Positions 1 to 9,185 of a DNA stretch of 64,000 nucleotides are shown here, one piece after another. The notes beneath the pieces are model-generated. The model made no database searches. It was given only the letters and a program-made list of their open reading frames with translations, and was not told where the DNA came from. Within the stretch, counting starts at the first letter, position 1. The number at the start of each line of letters is the position of its first letter. The stretch covers positions 62,001 through 126,000 of the forward strand of contig JACKOF010000003.1 of assembly GCA_024234435.1 (NCBI GenBank). Reading direction: 5' to 3'. Source of the DNA: Pseudomonadales bacterium. Its GTDB lineage: Bacteria > Pseudomonadota > Gammaproteobacteria > Pseudomonadales > Porticoccaceae. The position numbers were made by a program, and so were the translations under genes.

Positions 1-970
1 CGACACTGACCGAGCACACGATCAGGCCGAATTCACTGTAATTTGCAAGGCTCACAGCACTCAGGAATGCGGTGCGGCTTCGCAGTTTCAGGCGCGTTGT
101 CCAGACAAAGAACATACCGGCCTTAATGGGTAACGCTATTGCCATAATCAAAGCGACGCCGAGCATGTCGACCGTTGGCAGTGCCGTAAACCCAATGGAA
201 AGGAAAAAGCCGATCAGGAAAATATCTTTAAAACTGAGCAGAGACTTTGACAGTTCTACAGCTTTCTCGTGTCCGCTCAATAGCACACCGATCACCAACG
301 CCCCCAAGTGTGCCTTTAAACCGACTAATTCAAACAACTCTCCAAATGAAAGAGCCAGGAAAAAGCCTGCCAACGTCAGTATTTCACCGTGACCGCAGTG
401 AATAAGTACTCTGTCGAGTACCGGGCGCAACAGTGGTAAAGCGAGCAAAACAAGCGCCCACGCTGATGGTGCTTTGCCTGAAGCGAGTGTGACAAAGATA
501 ACTGCAGCAATATCCTGAATCACAAGAATACCAATGGCTACTTGTCCATGGCGCGCACGCAACTCACCCCGTTCTTCAAGAATTTTTATCGCGCAGACAG
601 TACTACTGAAACTCACAGCAAAACCGATTAAAGCCGCAGATTGCCAGTTCAGGTCAACAAAGTACTTGAACCCTAAATAGCCAAACACAAGACTGTTAAC
701 CGTGGTTAATAACACGATGGCAGCCATATGACCGGAAGCACCGGCCCATATTTCCGTTTTGAACAAACTGCGGATATTCAGCTTCAGACCAATGGTGAAG
801 AGCAATAAGGTAATGCCAAGATCGGACAAAGTCTGGAGTGAGTCATCAGGCTGAACGCCAAGAGCATGAAGACCAAATCCAGCTGCCAGGTAGCCGATGA
901 GAGGTGGTAACGTTATCTGTTTAGCGAAAAACCCGAAGACAAAGGCAACTGCAATCCAAATATAATCCAT
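1..970 (-). CDS. Kef-type cation/proton antiporter (CPA2), C-terminus cut by window edge
   Basis: About 323 residues are visible, starting MDYIWIAVAFVFGFFAKQ at an ATG at 970; the reading frame is open to the window edge, so the C-terminus is missing. The visible part is a chain of hydrophobic segments with the family-typical stretches PPLIGYLAAGFGLH, LGITLLLFTIGLKLN, and SFSSTVCAIKILEERGE followed by GILVIQDIAAV. These are hallmarks of the Na+/H+ exchanger domain of KefB/KefC/YbaL-like monovalent cation:proton antiporters in the inner membrane. A TrkA-N nucleotide-binding domain would normally follow but lies outside the window, so KefB and YbaL cannot be told apart. It is transcribed away from the DUF748 gene, with about 210 bases between the two starts. 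Confidence 0.85.
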   Translation of the reverse strand, partial: MDYIWIAVAFVFGFFAKQITLPPLIGYLAAGFGLHALGVQPDDSLQTLSDLGITLLLFTIGLKLNIRSLFKTEIWAGASGHMAAIVLLTTVNSLVFGYLGFKYFVDLNWQSAALIGFAVSFSSTVCAIKILEERGELRARHGQVAIGILVIQDIAAVIFVTLASGKAPSAWALVLLALPLLRPVLDRVLIHCGHGEILTLAGFFLALSFGELFELVGLKAHLGALVIGVLLSGHEKAVELSKSLLSFKDIFLIGFFLSIGFTALPTVDMLGVALIMAIALPIKAGMFFVWTTRLKLRSRTAFLSAVSLANYSEFGLIVCSVSV

Positions 971-1179
971 AAATTAATGTAAATTCCCGAATAATTAATC
1001 TGAAGCGTATAAGTGAGCCAGTATAAAAGCATCAAAGCTGTAACAGGAATTATTTTTAATTACCCTATAATCGTGTGGTCCTTCAGGGCCGATCTGATAA
1101 TCTGGCGAAACTAAAATCTGTACAGGCTCATATTACTCAATATCTTCAACCCTGCAGGCCATCATAAAAGGTAAGTCTT

Positions 1180-3147
1180 GTGAATTTACTGTTTAAACGC
1201 GTAAGCATTGGTATCGGTATCATTGTCGTCATTATTTTTGCTGTAATGGCGCTTGCTGCTCTGCTGCTTCCTTCTGTTTTACCTGAATTGATAAAGAATA
1301 AGGCTGAAGAACGGGATATTTTATTCACTGTTGAAGAGGTGAATATCCATTGGTTTAAAGGGGTTGTTGAGGTTAATGACATTGCATTGGGGCAGATGAA
1401 AAATAAGCAGCCGCAAGCAAAAATCGCCGAAGTGGTTATTGATGTCGATATGCGTTCACTGTTATCGGGTGAATTGGCTATTGAAAATTTCCGCGTGGAT
1501 GAGGCCAGCCTCCCCATAGCCATAAAGGACGGCAAGTTTTACCTGGCGGGAATCAACCCGCTCTCTCTTACATCAGCGCAGCCCCAAAGCGAAACAACAA
1601 AAGGGGGCACCGACAAACCACTGGTGTGGCGCCTTGAACGCGCAAGACTGAATAATATTGCGGCACAACTGGACCTTAACGGCCATCAGATACCACTGAA
1701 TCTGGATGAGTTGAATACAGGTGCGATTGATTCTCGCCAGTTGCACAAGGGCACACCGATAAATTTGCTGCTGATGGCGCATGAGGCGGAGCTGGATTTA
1801 GCGATTCAGGTAGCAACGCTCGGTGACAGATTCAAAATTAATGGTGCCGTTTCGCTGCACGATTTCAAAATTGAACGATGGCTGCCCACGGCCGCCGCCG
1901 CAGACATCACCTTGCCCTCATCCATCAAAGAAGCCAAAGGCGATATCCGGCTTAAAACGAATATGAATATTAGCCTTAATGACAGCATCCCCGACATCGT
2001 CCTGAATAACATATCCGTAGCCCTGTCTGAAGTGAAGCTGCCCGCGCTTTCTGAATATTTGTCAGTCATTATTGATGCTGACATTACCACTGAGGAAATA
2101 CAGTATCGTGTCAATCAGCTGTCGTTAGCGGGTTTAACGCTGAACTCAAAAAACATCCACCTTACCGAAAGCTCCACTGAGCCAGCCGCAGACATTAGGT
2201 TTTCCGAGTTAACCCTGACTACAGATCGTTTCTACTTGCATCAACCAGAACACGGCACCCACTTGATACTGCAAACCAAGCTCGGAGAATACGGCTCCCT
2301 GAATATCAATGGCCGTTTTTCAGCCAGTAACGAACCGGATAAATCAAGAACCCTGAACACCAAAGGCACCGTAAAAGTCGATCAACTCGATTTGGTGCCC
2401 TTTAGCGGCTATGCCAAACGTTATCTTGGCCGCCATATCGATAGCGGTGCCCTGAATCTTGATATCGACACTCAGATTGAGGCCGATAACATAAACGCTT
2501 CTGTAAGAATCGAAGCCCACCAATTGTATCTGGGAGGGGAATATCACACCACAGACAGCTCGATACTGGACGAGCTGGGCATGCCTCTGAATACTGCACT
2601 GAGCCTGTTAAGGGACAGTGATGAAACCATTACCCTTACACTGCCTCTAAAAGGTGACATGGATAACCCTCAACTCAAGATCGGCAGTATCGTCAATAAA
2701 GCCCTGTTAAACGCGACCAAGAGCGTATTGATAACCCAGCTTGGCCCTCTGGCTGTGATATCCGCTGCTTCGAAAACACTCGATTTTGCCGACAGCCTGA
2801 AGTTAAAACCCATACTGTTTGCAGCCGCATCTGCCGAAGTTGGCAGCACGGAACAGGAAAAACTCGATGCCCTGAAAAACCTGCTCATAAAACGCCCGTC
2901 ATTAAAAGTGACCATTTGCGGTTATGCTGTAACTACGGACATCATGGGCCGAGAAGCCCAGCCTCAACCAGAGCAATTAAACGAAGCGCAAACACGGGAA
3001 CAGGCGCTGACCCTGGCCCGGCAACGCGGTGAAATCGTTAAACAAACACTGGTAAAAGAAGGTGTTGAATCAAAACAACTGATTGCCTGCGCAGGCAAGA
3101 TCGATAAAACAGCCAACGCGCTTCCTCGTGTAGCACTTTCGTTTTAG
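1180..3147 (+). CDS. DUF748 / AsmA-like envelope protein
   Basis: 655-residue protein from a GTG start preceded by AAGG. It has one N-terminal membrane anchor (about residues 8-32) followed by a long periplasmic region rich in short beta-strand-like segments, including repeated 'LxLNxLxxxxI' patterns. This is typical of DUF748 proteins, which are related to the AsmA superfamily. The last 110 residues (KLKPILFAAASAEV, then a segment resembling the OmpA-C/DUF748 tail) also fit that family. AsmA-like proteins are linked to lipid transport or envelope homeostasis; that role here is inference. It stands alone, divergent from the upstream antiporter. Confidence 0.75.
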   Translation: MNLLFKRVSIGIGIIVVIIFAVMALAALLLPSVLPELIKNKAEERDILFTVEEVNIHWFKGVVEVNDIALGQMKNKQPQAKIAEVVIDVDMRSLLSGELAIENFRVDEASLPIAIKDGKFYLAGINPLSLTSAQPQSETTKGGTDKPLVWRLERARLNNIAAQLDLNGHQIPLNLDELNTGAIDSRQLHKGTPINLLLMAHEAELDLAIQVATLGDRFKINGAVSLHDFKIERWLPTAAAADITLPSSIKEAKGDIRLKTNMNISLNDSIPDIVLNNISVALSEVKLPALSEYLSVIIDADITTEEIQYRVNQLSLAGLTLNSKNIHLTESSTEPAADIRFSELTLTTDRFYLHQPEHGTHLILQTKLGEYGSLNINGRFSASNEPDKSRTLNTKGTVKVDQLDLVPFSGYAKRYLGRHIDSGALNLDIDTQIEADNINASVRIEAHQLYLGGEYHTTDSSILDELGMPLNTALSLLRDSDETITLTLPLKGDMDNPQLKIGSIVNKALLNATKSVLITQLGPLAVISAASKTLDFADSLKLKPILFAAASAEVGSTEQEKLDALKNLLIKRPSLKVTICGYAVTTDIMGREAQPQPEQLNEAQTREQALTLARQRGEIVKQTLVKEGVESKQLIACAGKIDKTANALPRVALSF

Positions 3148-3291
3148 GCAACCGCTGATCACATTCCTCTGCCTCTTATCTTCAGGGATCATCAAGGCCC
3201 ACAAATCAGGAGGACTGGTCGCCGACAAGCGCCTGTTGCTTGCAACCTTCTCGGCCCTGTTGCTGAATGGCCCTCGACAATGAATAGCTGT

Positions 3292-4185
3292 TTACTTGAC
3301 AGTTCCCGTCAAAGTTTCTTTCACCCGATCACCTGCTTGTGTAAGCAGCCCTGCGCTACTGCAATCCCAGGTGCTTTTTTCACCCACATCTTTAATCGTC
3401 ACTTTTTGTCCCGAAGTCAGGTTCTCGCAAATCACTTCTTGTAAAACCGTATTGATGACACCACCACCAATTGGTAATTCAAAAACCATGGATGTCTGGA
3501 ATTTGAGGTTGGATTCCGATGTATGCCTTTCAGCGTAAAACATATCAAAATCATATTTCTGACCTGGTGTTAAAACCAGCGTATCCAGGTTAACCGAGGC
3601 GGTCTCAGCTGCATGCACCCCACCCAAATCAATCACTAAACGCTTATCAATAAACACCCAGAGATCATCGTCGCCCGTAAATTCGAATACCTGCCCGGGC
3701 TGATATATAAAGGTGTTATGTATAGACATGGTGAACGAATAATTATGCTCGCGCCCCTGATTACCTAACAACTGGCCATCAATCGGAAAAAAATTATTAT
3801 TTTCATAAGCATAGATACCACTGCCGGGAGTTGTCTCCAAAAGAGTTAACGACATACTTCTGGATTTGTTAAATCCGGGTTTATCGTGAAACCACAAACC
3901 ATATGACCAGTCACTGTGAACCGTCGCCGTCGGGAACCGGGCGACAGGTTTAGGGGTGCCATCTTCGCCTAGAATCTTATCAACCAGGCCTCGATCTCGA
4001 CTGATCGCGCGTTCAAAATCCAGGTGTGGAATATAGCCTTTTGGACAGGTATTTTTATCAAAACCCACACCACAAAAATCACGAATCGTTGCATTAAGAA
4101 CAACGGTTTCACCTGTTTCGGACGCGCCTATTTGAACAGCCATTAACGATATTAAAGTTGTAAAAATGAAATGCTGTATTTTCAT
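3292..4185 (-). CDS. Secreted fibro-slime domain protein
   Basis: About 297 residues. The ATG at 4185 is preferred over an in-frame TTG two codons upstream. The N-terminus MKIQHFIFTTLISLMAVQIGAS is a clear signal peptide. The core is a fibro-slime (TIGR02148/PA14-like) domain: YIPHLDFERAI near the start, then GLWFHDKPGFNKS, FEFTGDDDLWVFIDKRLVIDLGGVH and KYDFDMFYAERHTSESNLKFQTS. These are the usual landmarks of such domains in Dictyostelium and in bacterial surface proteins, where they are thought to bind carbohydrate or mediate adhesion. The last 60 residues contain two Cys (VICENLTSG and WDCSSAG) that could form a disulfide. No secretion partner or anchoring signal is adjacent, so a specific role cannot be given. 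Confidence 0.8.
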   Translation of the reverse strand: MKIQHFIFTTLISLMAVQIGASETGETVVLNATIRDFCGVGFDKNTCPKGYIPHLDFERAISRDRGLVDKILGEDGTPKPVARFPTATVHSDWSYGLWFHDKPGFNKSRSMSLTLLETTPGSGIYAYENNNFFPIDGQLLGNQGREHNYSFTMSIHNTFIYQPGQVFEFTGDDDLWVFIDKRLVIDLGGVHAAETASVNLDTLVLTPGQKYDFDMFYAERHTSESNLKFQTSMVFELPIGGGVINTVLQEVICENLTSGQKVTIKDVGEKSTWDCSSAGLLTQAGDRVKETLTGTVK

Positions 4186-4447
4186 GAGCAACCAGCCATT
4201 CTAAAGTGATTTCGGGTAATATCAGGAGTACAAATATTGGGAGCATGCATCCTGCTGTTGTTTGCGTTTTTATATCAACAAATCCTTTCAGATAGGTATA
4301 TAGCAGCTTATTGAGGCATCATCAACGGTCTTAATTTGAGGAACGCTGGTTTACTGGCCCCGAAACAGTTCAAAGTGCATCCCGACTCTGGCATGATTCG
4401 ACACCAAAATTGATAAAAATATCATTACAGTAAAGAGAGTAGACACG

Positions 4448-4717
4448 ATGGCATTTCAAGCGACTATTATTTTCACAAAATTTGGCTGTATCGCCGCAAT
4501 GATCGCAATGATTCTGGGGTTGGTATCAATCATCCCGGACCCTTACTCAACCTACTGCATTGGTTTCGGTATCTTCGTTCTGACTGCCCACACCGGTGAG
4601 TACATCGCCGTTAAAGCCAAGGCTGCACCGGAAATCAGCAACCAGCTATCGTTTTTTCAAACCCTGATTTTTGGGTTCAGCTACTGGCTGCCTCTGATCA
4701 AGGCTTTAAAAAAATAA
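4448..4717 (+). CDS. Small inner-membrane protein, DUF1145-like
   Basis: 89 residues with two strongly hydrophobic segments (about residues 14-33 and 37-50) and a third amphipathic one near the C-terminus (TLIFGFSYWLPLI). Size and layout resemble the DUF1145/YhhL family, whose function is unknown. A GAGAG motif precedes the ATG. It ends 22 bases before the rhomboid protease gene on the same strand, so the two are probably cotranscribed. The family assignment is from memory of the pattern only. Confidence 0.55.
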   Translation: MAFQATIIFTKFGCIAAMIAMILGLVSIIPDPYSTYCIGFGIFVLTAHTGEYIAVKAKAAPEISNQLSFFQTLIFGFSYWLPLIKALKK

Positions 4718-4739
4718 TCGATAACCAACAGGGAGTGTT

Positions 4740-5666
4740 GTGATTTTTTTACCCTATAAACTTGATACAAGCATAAACAGGCTACCAATTCTTACCCTAC
4801 TGGTTTGTATTCTGTGTGTATTTGTTTACTGGCAGCAGTACTCTATAGACAAAGATCACAGCAAAGCTGTCGAAAAATTCTGCTACGACAACATAGATAA
4901 GGGCGCGATTGCTTTCCTTCGCAAAATTGCCCGAACAGAATCAGGCAATCAATGCCCGGAAATATTTCAGGCTATTCGCACAGCGCCAAACACTCAGCTA
5001 AAAATTGAAGAACTGTCAAAAGAGGCAATACCCAGCACTCTATTTTCATCAAACGCGGACAATCTCAAATATGTCCACAACCGACTGACGGAACTGTTTA
5101 AACAATACGATTCAACCGTCCCCAAAAGCCTGACCAGCACATTAGCTTACGATCCGAAAAATCCAAGTTTTAAAAAAATGCTGACTTCAACATTTTCTCA
5201 CGCAGATATCATTCATTTGGCTGGCAACCTTCTATTTTTTTATATTTTTGCCGCATCAGTTGAAATTATTGTCGGAGGATTCGTTTTCTCAATATTTGTT
5301 TTAGTCACCTCTGTGGGCACCAGTCTGGCATATAGCCATTCCCTGTTTGGCATAGAGAGTACTCTGCCAACCATCGGGCTTTCAGGCGTAGTAATGGCAG
5401 CCATGACAGCACTGGCCGTCATGCTGCCAACCATTAAAATCCGGTGCTTTTTCTGGTTTCTTGTTTATATAAGGGTATTTCGAATCCCTGCACTATCCCT
5501 TGCTGCATGGTATATAGGTTGGGATATTTATGGAATGAAACAAGCAGGGAACGATTCCTACATCAATTATGTAGCCCATGTCAGCGGTGCAATTATTGGA
5601 GGTGTTTTGGGCATTTTTTGCATATTTTTTCGAAAAGAAACCCTTAACAAAGCCATCGCGGGCTAG
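4740..5666 (+). CDS. Rhomboid family intramembrane serine protease
   Basis: 308 residues from a GTG start, with GGGAGT just upstream. It has the rhomboid signatures: FSHADIIHLAGNLLFF before the second core helix, GLSG with nucleophile Ser215, and the catalytic His280 in NYVAHVSGAIIGG. It would cleave membrane proteins within the bilayer. Unusually, about 100 hydrophilic residues (roughly 38-140, including two Cys) separate the first membrane segment from the HLAGN region, where E. coli GlpG has only a short L1 loop. Natural substrates cannot be inferred. The DUF1145-like gene directly upstream is probably in the same transcript; a hairpin terminator follows about 117 bases downstream. Confidence 0.88.
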   Translation: MIFLPYKLDTSINRLPILTLLVCILCVFVYWQQYSIDKDHSKAVEKFCYDNIDKGAIAFLRKIARTESGNQCPEIFQAIRTAPNTQLKIEELSKEAIPSTLFSSNADNLKYVHNRLTELFKQYDSTVPKSLTSTLAYDPKNPSFKKMLTSTFSHADIIHLAGNLLFFYIFAASVEIIVGGFVFSIFVLVTSVGTSLAYSHSLFGIESTLPTIGLSGVVMAAMTALAVMLPTIKIRCFFWFLVYIRVFRIPALSLAAWYIGWDIYGMKQAGNDSYINYVAHVSGAIIGGVLGIFCIFFRKETLNKAIAG

Positions 5667-5782
5667 GAGTGCCAGCATATTCCCCCGGCTAGACCTGAAC
5701 GGCGTATTCTCCGCAAAGGCCCAAAACATTCCCTTCGGTCATGGGGCTGACTCAGCGTAGCAAATCCACCCGCCATAAGACT

Positions 5783-5816
5783 AAACCGGCCGAATACAGG
5801 TCAGCAGCCGGTTTTT
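5783..5816 (+). terminator. Rho-independent terminator after the rhomboid gene
   Basis: AAACCGGC (5783-5790) and GCCGGTTT (5807-5814) are perfect 8-bp inverted arms around a 16-base loop. The T-run begins within the second arm (TTTTT to 5816). It lies in the roughly 300-base interval between the rhomboid gene and rsxA. I see nothing else in that interval except a degenerate, unconvincing overlap of short open frames. Confidence 0.65.
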
Positions 5817-5966
5817 AACCATCAATGCGACTCCAGCACCAAGTTAACGCGAACGGGTGTTGAACTAAGATTCCTCCGGGCTGATAATAGCGCGTTGGCA
5901 ATTAGCCCTGACCGGGCGCTCAAGTGAACCATTAATTAGAAATACTGCACAGGAACCTGTTCTACC

Positions 5967-6542
5967 ATGCAGGAATTTGCCGTTATTTTGATCAGCACCA
6001 TTTTGGTGAACAACTTTGTGTTGGTTCAATTCCTTGGTTTGTGCCCGTTTATGGGGGTCTCCAATAAGCTGGAAGGCGCTATTGGTATGGCCGGGGCGAC
6101 AACCTTTGTACTCACATTGGCAGCCATGTCGAGCTATCTGGTCAACACCTGGATTCTGATTCCACTCGATCTTGAATATCTGAAAACCATTTCTTTTATC
6201 CTGGTGATTGCGGTGGTCGTGCAGTTCACCAAAATGTTTATCGAGAAGAGCAGCCCACTGCTCTATCGCGTGCTAGGTGTGTTTCTGCCATTGATCACCA
6301 CCAATTGTGCGGTACTGGGTGTCGCCATGATCAACACCACCAAGGCGCACAACCTGTTTGAATCAACCCTTTTTGGTGCCGGTGCCGCGCTGGGGTTCTC
6401 ACTGGTTTTGATTCTGTTCGCAGCCATGCGTGAGCGATTGGCCGTTGCCGATATTCCCGCACCCTTCAAGGGTGCCGCCATTGGCATGATTACCGCGGGC
6501 CTGATGTCGTTAGCCTTTATGGGCTTTAGTGGCCTCGTCTAG
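5967..6542 (+). CDS. rsxA: Rsx/Rnf electron transport complex subunit A
   Basis: 191-residue, six-helix inner-membrane protein. It contains the hallmark NNFVLVQFLGLCPFMGVS near residues 15-32 and LITTNCAVLGVAM in the fourth helix; these are paired in the RnfA/RnfE/NqrD/NqrE family, and the Cys residues in them hold an intramembrane iron-sulfur cluster in structural studies. First gene of rsxABCDGE. The complex couples electron transfer between NAD(H) and ferredoxin to ion movement; in E. coli it also keeps SoxR reduced. The order A-B-C-D-G-E is the standard one. Confidence 0.97.
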   Translation: MQEFAVILISTILVNNFVLVQFLGLCPFMGVSNKLEGAIGMAGATTFVLTLAAMSSYLVNTWILIPLDLEYLKTISFILVIAVVVQFTKMFIEKSSPLLYRVLGVFLPLITTNCAVLGVAMINTTKAHNLFESTLFGAGAALGFSLVLILFAAMRERLAVADIPAPFKGAAIGMITAGLMSLAFMGFSGLV

Positions 6543-6557
6543 GGCTAAGGACCAATT

Positions 6558-7172
6558 TTGCTGGATTTTCTCATTCAACAACCGCTATTAGCCGCCCTGT
6601 TTGCATTGGTCGGGCTGGCCGTAGTATTCGGTGCGGTACTTGGCTTCGCCTCCATCAAGTTCAAAGTGGAAGGCGACCCGATTGTCGAACAAATTGACAA
6701 CCTGCTGCCGCAAACCCAGTGCGGACAGTGCGGACACCCCGGTTGTCGACCCTATGCTGAAGGCATCGCCAATGGAGAGGAAATTAACAAATGTCCTCCC
6801 GGCGGCCAGGCGACCATTAATGCTATTGCCGACCTGCTGGGGGTGGAAGCTCCTGAGCTGGATGCTGAACACGGTGAAGAGAGTGACGTTAAAAAGGTTG
6901 CGTTTATTCGTGAAGATGAATGTATTGGCTGTACCAAATGCATCCAGGCATGCCCTGTTGATGCAATTCTCGGTGCAGCCAAGCAAATGCATACCGTTAT
7001 TGCCGATGAGTGTACCGGCTGCGATCTCTGCGTAGAACCCTGCCCGGTAGATTGCATCGATATGATTCCGGTAGCAACCTCTATCAGCGACTGGAAATGG
7101 GTGCTGCCTCCCAGTAGTGTTGAAATGATTGCCAGCGATCGTCGCCCCACCAACAAGGAGCAGGCGGCATGA
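6558..7172 (+). CDS. rsxB: Rsx/Rnf complex subunit B, multi-cluster ferredoxin
   Basis: 204 residues from a TTG start with TAAGGA eight bases upstream. There is an N-terminal membrane anchor (residues 5-28), then a four-Cys motif (QCGQCGHPGCRPYAEGI ... INKCPPGG) for one 4Fe-4S cluster. A two-cluster ferredoxin domain follows, with ECIGCTKCIQACPVDAI and ECTGCDLCVEPCPVDCI. It passes electrons between soluble ferredoxin and the membrane part of the complex. It starts 15 bases after rsxA and overlaps rsxC by four bases (ATGA), so translation is probably coupled. Confidence 0.96.
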   Translation: MLDFLIQQPLLAALFALVGLAVVFGAVLGFASIKFKVEGDPIVEQIDNLLPQTQCGQCGHPGCRPYAEGIANGEEINKCPPGGQATINAIADLLGVEAPELDAEHGEESDVKKVAFIREDECIGCTKCIQACPVDAILGAAKQMHTVIADECTGCDLCVEPCPVDCIDMIPVATSISDWKWVLPPSSVEMIASDRRPTNKEQAA

Positions 7173-9181
7173 GGAAGATTTATCCATTGACCGGCGGCGT
7201 ACATCCACCAGAGAACAAGTCGCAGTCATTGCAGCTAGGTATTGGTGAATTGCCACTGCCAGAAGCAGTTGTGATCCCAATGCAACAACATATTGGCGCA
7301 CCCGCTAAACCTGTTGTCTCTGTAGGCGATCAAGTACTGAAAGGCCAGATGATTGCCGAAGCTGGTGGCTTCGTCAGTGCCGCCGCACACGCCCCTACTT
7401 CGGGAACGGTCACTGCTATCGATTTGCACCCGGTTCCCCACCCTTCAGGTATGCCACAAACCTGCATCACAATCAAAAGTGACGGCCAAGACCAGTGGCT
7501 AGAACATCGGGGTGTTGGGAATTACCTGCAAGCCGAGCCTTCCGTTTTATTGGCAAAAATTCGCGAGGCGGGTATCGCCGGAATGGGTGGCGCAGGCTTT
7601 CCCTCTGCGGTAAAACTGGGGCCTAATAAACCCATCCATACACTGATCATCAATGGTACCGAGTGTGAGCCTTATATTACTGCTGACGATATTCTCATGC
7701 AGACATACCCGGAAGAAATTATTGAAGGCATCAAGCTGCTGGCACACATTCTCGGCCAGCCAGAAACCATTCTGATTGGCATTGAAGATAACAAACCAAA
7801 GGCCTACGAAGCGTTAGCAACTCACTTAGAGGGTTCTTCCAGTATTGAATTGGTAGAATTCCCCACACGCTACCCTTCCGGTGGCGAGAAACAGCTTATT
7901 CAGATATTAACCGGCAAAGAAGTGCCCAGCGGTGGACTACCCATGGATCTGGGAATCGTTTGCCAGAATGTCGGCACCTGCCACGCTATTTATCGGGCCA
8001 TTGCTCATGGTGAGCCGCTGATTTCCCGTATCACTACTGTCGTTGGAGAAGCCTGCCAGACCCAGCGTAATTACCACACACTCATTGGCACACCCGTCAG
8101 TCATGTATTGAAAAACAGTGGCTTTCAGCCTGAAAAATGTAGCCGACTGGTCATGGGCGGCCCCATGATGGGTTTCACTCTGGAAGATACCCGTGTACCC
8201 GTGATCAAAACTACCAACTGCCTGCTGGCAGCGACACCAGAAGAACTGCCCGCACCACCACCGGCTCAAGCCTGTATTCGCTGTGGCCTGTGTGCCGAGG
8301 CCTGCCCCGCTAGTTTGTTACCACAACAACTTTACTGGTACGCGCAGTCACAAAATCACGAAAAACTGGAAGCTCACAACCTGTTTGACTGTATTGAGTG
8401 TGGCGCCTGCTCTTTTGTATGTCCAAGCAGTATTCCTCTGGTGCAATACTACCGGGCAGCCAAGGGTGAAATCATTCAGCACCGGAAAGATGTGATTAAA
8501 TCCGATCGTGCCCGTCAACGTTTTGAATTTCAACAAGCCCGCAAGGATCGCATCGAAGCAGAAAAAATTGCCAAGAAAGAAGAGCGTCGCAAAGCGGCCC
8601 AGCAAGCCAAGGCAAAAGCAGGCACCAATACGGGCAAGGCCGACGATCTGATTCAGGCTGCGCTCACCAGAGTTGCCGAGAAAAAAGCAGCTGAGACACC
8701 CGAACAGCAACGCGCAAAAGCGGAACGTTTGTTAAAAAGTGCAGAAAACCGGCTAGAAGTCGCTGCAAGCAAGTTACAGGAGCTGAACCAGAACGGCAGC
8801 CCCGAACAACAGGAACAAGCCAAAGCCAAAGTGGAAGCCGCGCGCCTGAAACTTGAAGATGCGAGAAGCAAGCTGGCCGGGTTATCGGAAGCTTATGATG
8901 AGCCTGTGGTGCAGGTTACACAACAGGCTGAAGTAACACCGCCACCTAAAAAAGCCGAGCTAAACCCTGAGCAGCAGCAATCAAAACTTGAACGCCTGGC
9001 TGCCAGTGCAGAAAAACGCCTGAAAGTAGCCGAAGACAAGCTGATCACGCTGGAAGGCACTGGCACTGAAGAAGAGAAGCAGCAGGCACAGAATAAAGTC
9101 GAAGCCGCCAGGTTGAAGTTTGAAGAAGCCAAAGCCAATCTCGTCGAGCATACAAAACTCACTGTGACAGAAGGGGAATAA
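7169..9181 (+). CDS. rsxC: Rsx/Rnf complex subunit C with duplicated helical tail
   Basis: 670 residues. The N-terminal part has the RnfC barrel-sandwich domain. Next is the NADH/FMN-binding domain with GIAGMGGAGFPSAVK, LIINGTECEPYITADD and RYPSGGEKQLI, followed by two 4Fe-4S motifs (CIRCGLCAEACPASL and CIECGACSFVCPSSIPL, about residues 371-425). It is the NADH-oxidising, cytoplasm-facing subunit. From about residue 440 the protein is a charged Ala/Lys/Glu/Gln-rich helical tail. It contains two aligned 63-residue repeats (about 510-572 and 599-661), each with NPEQQ/TPEQQ at the start and VEAARLK near the end. Long tails of this kind occur in other gammaproteobacterial RsxC; their role is not settled. 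Confidence 0.96.
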   Translation: MRKIYPLTGGVHPPENKSQSLQLGIGELPLPEAVVIPMQQHIGAPAKPVVSVGDQVLKGQMIAEAGGFVSAAAHAPTSGTVTAIDLHPVPHPSGMPQTCITIKSDGQDQWLEHRGVGNYLQAEPSVLLAKIREAGIAGMGGAGFPSAVKLGPNKPIHTLIINGTECEPYITADDILMQTYPEEIIEGIKLLAHILGQPETILIGIEDNKPKAYEALATHLEGSSSIELVEFPTRYPSGGEKQLIQILTGKEVPSGGLPMDLGIVCQNVGTCHAIYRAIAHGEPLISRITTVVGEACQTQRNYHTLIGTPVSHVLKNSGFQPEKCSRLVMGGPMMGFTLEDTRVPVIKTTNCLLAATPEELPAPPPAQACIRCGLCAEACPASLLPQQLYWYAQSQNHEKLEAHNLFDCIECGACSFVCPSSIPLVQYYRAAKGEIIQHRKDVIKSDRARQRFEFQQARKDRIEAEKIAKKEERRKAAQQAKAKAGTNTGKADDLIQAALTRVAEKKAAETPEQQRAKAERLLKSAENRLEVAASKLQELNQNGSPEQQEQAKAKVEAARLKLEDARSKLAGLSEAYDEPVVQVTQQAEVTPPPKKAELNPEQQQSKLERLAASAEKRLKVAEDKLITLEGTGTEEEKQQAQNKVEAARLKFEEAKANLVEHTKLTVTEGE

Positions 9182-9185
9182 TGTC

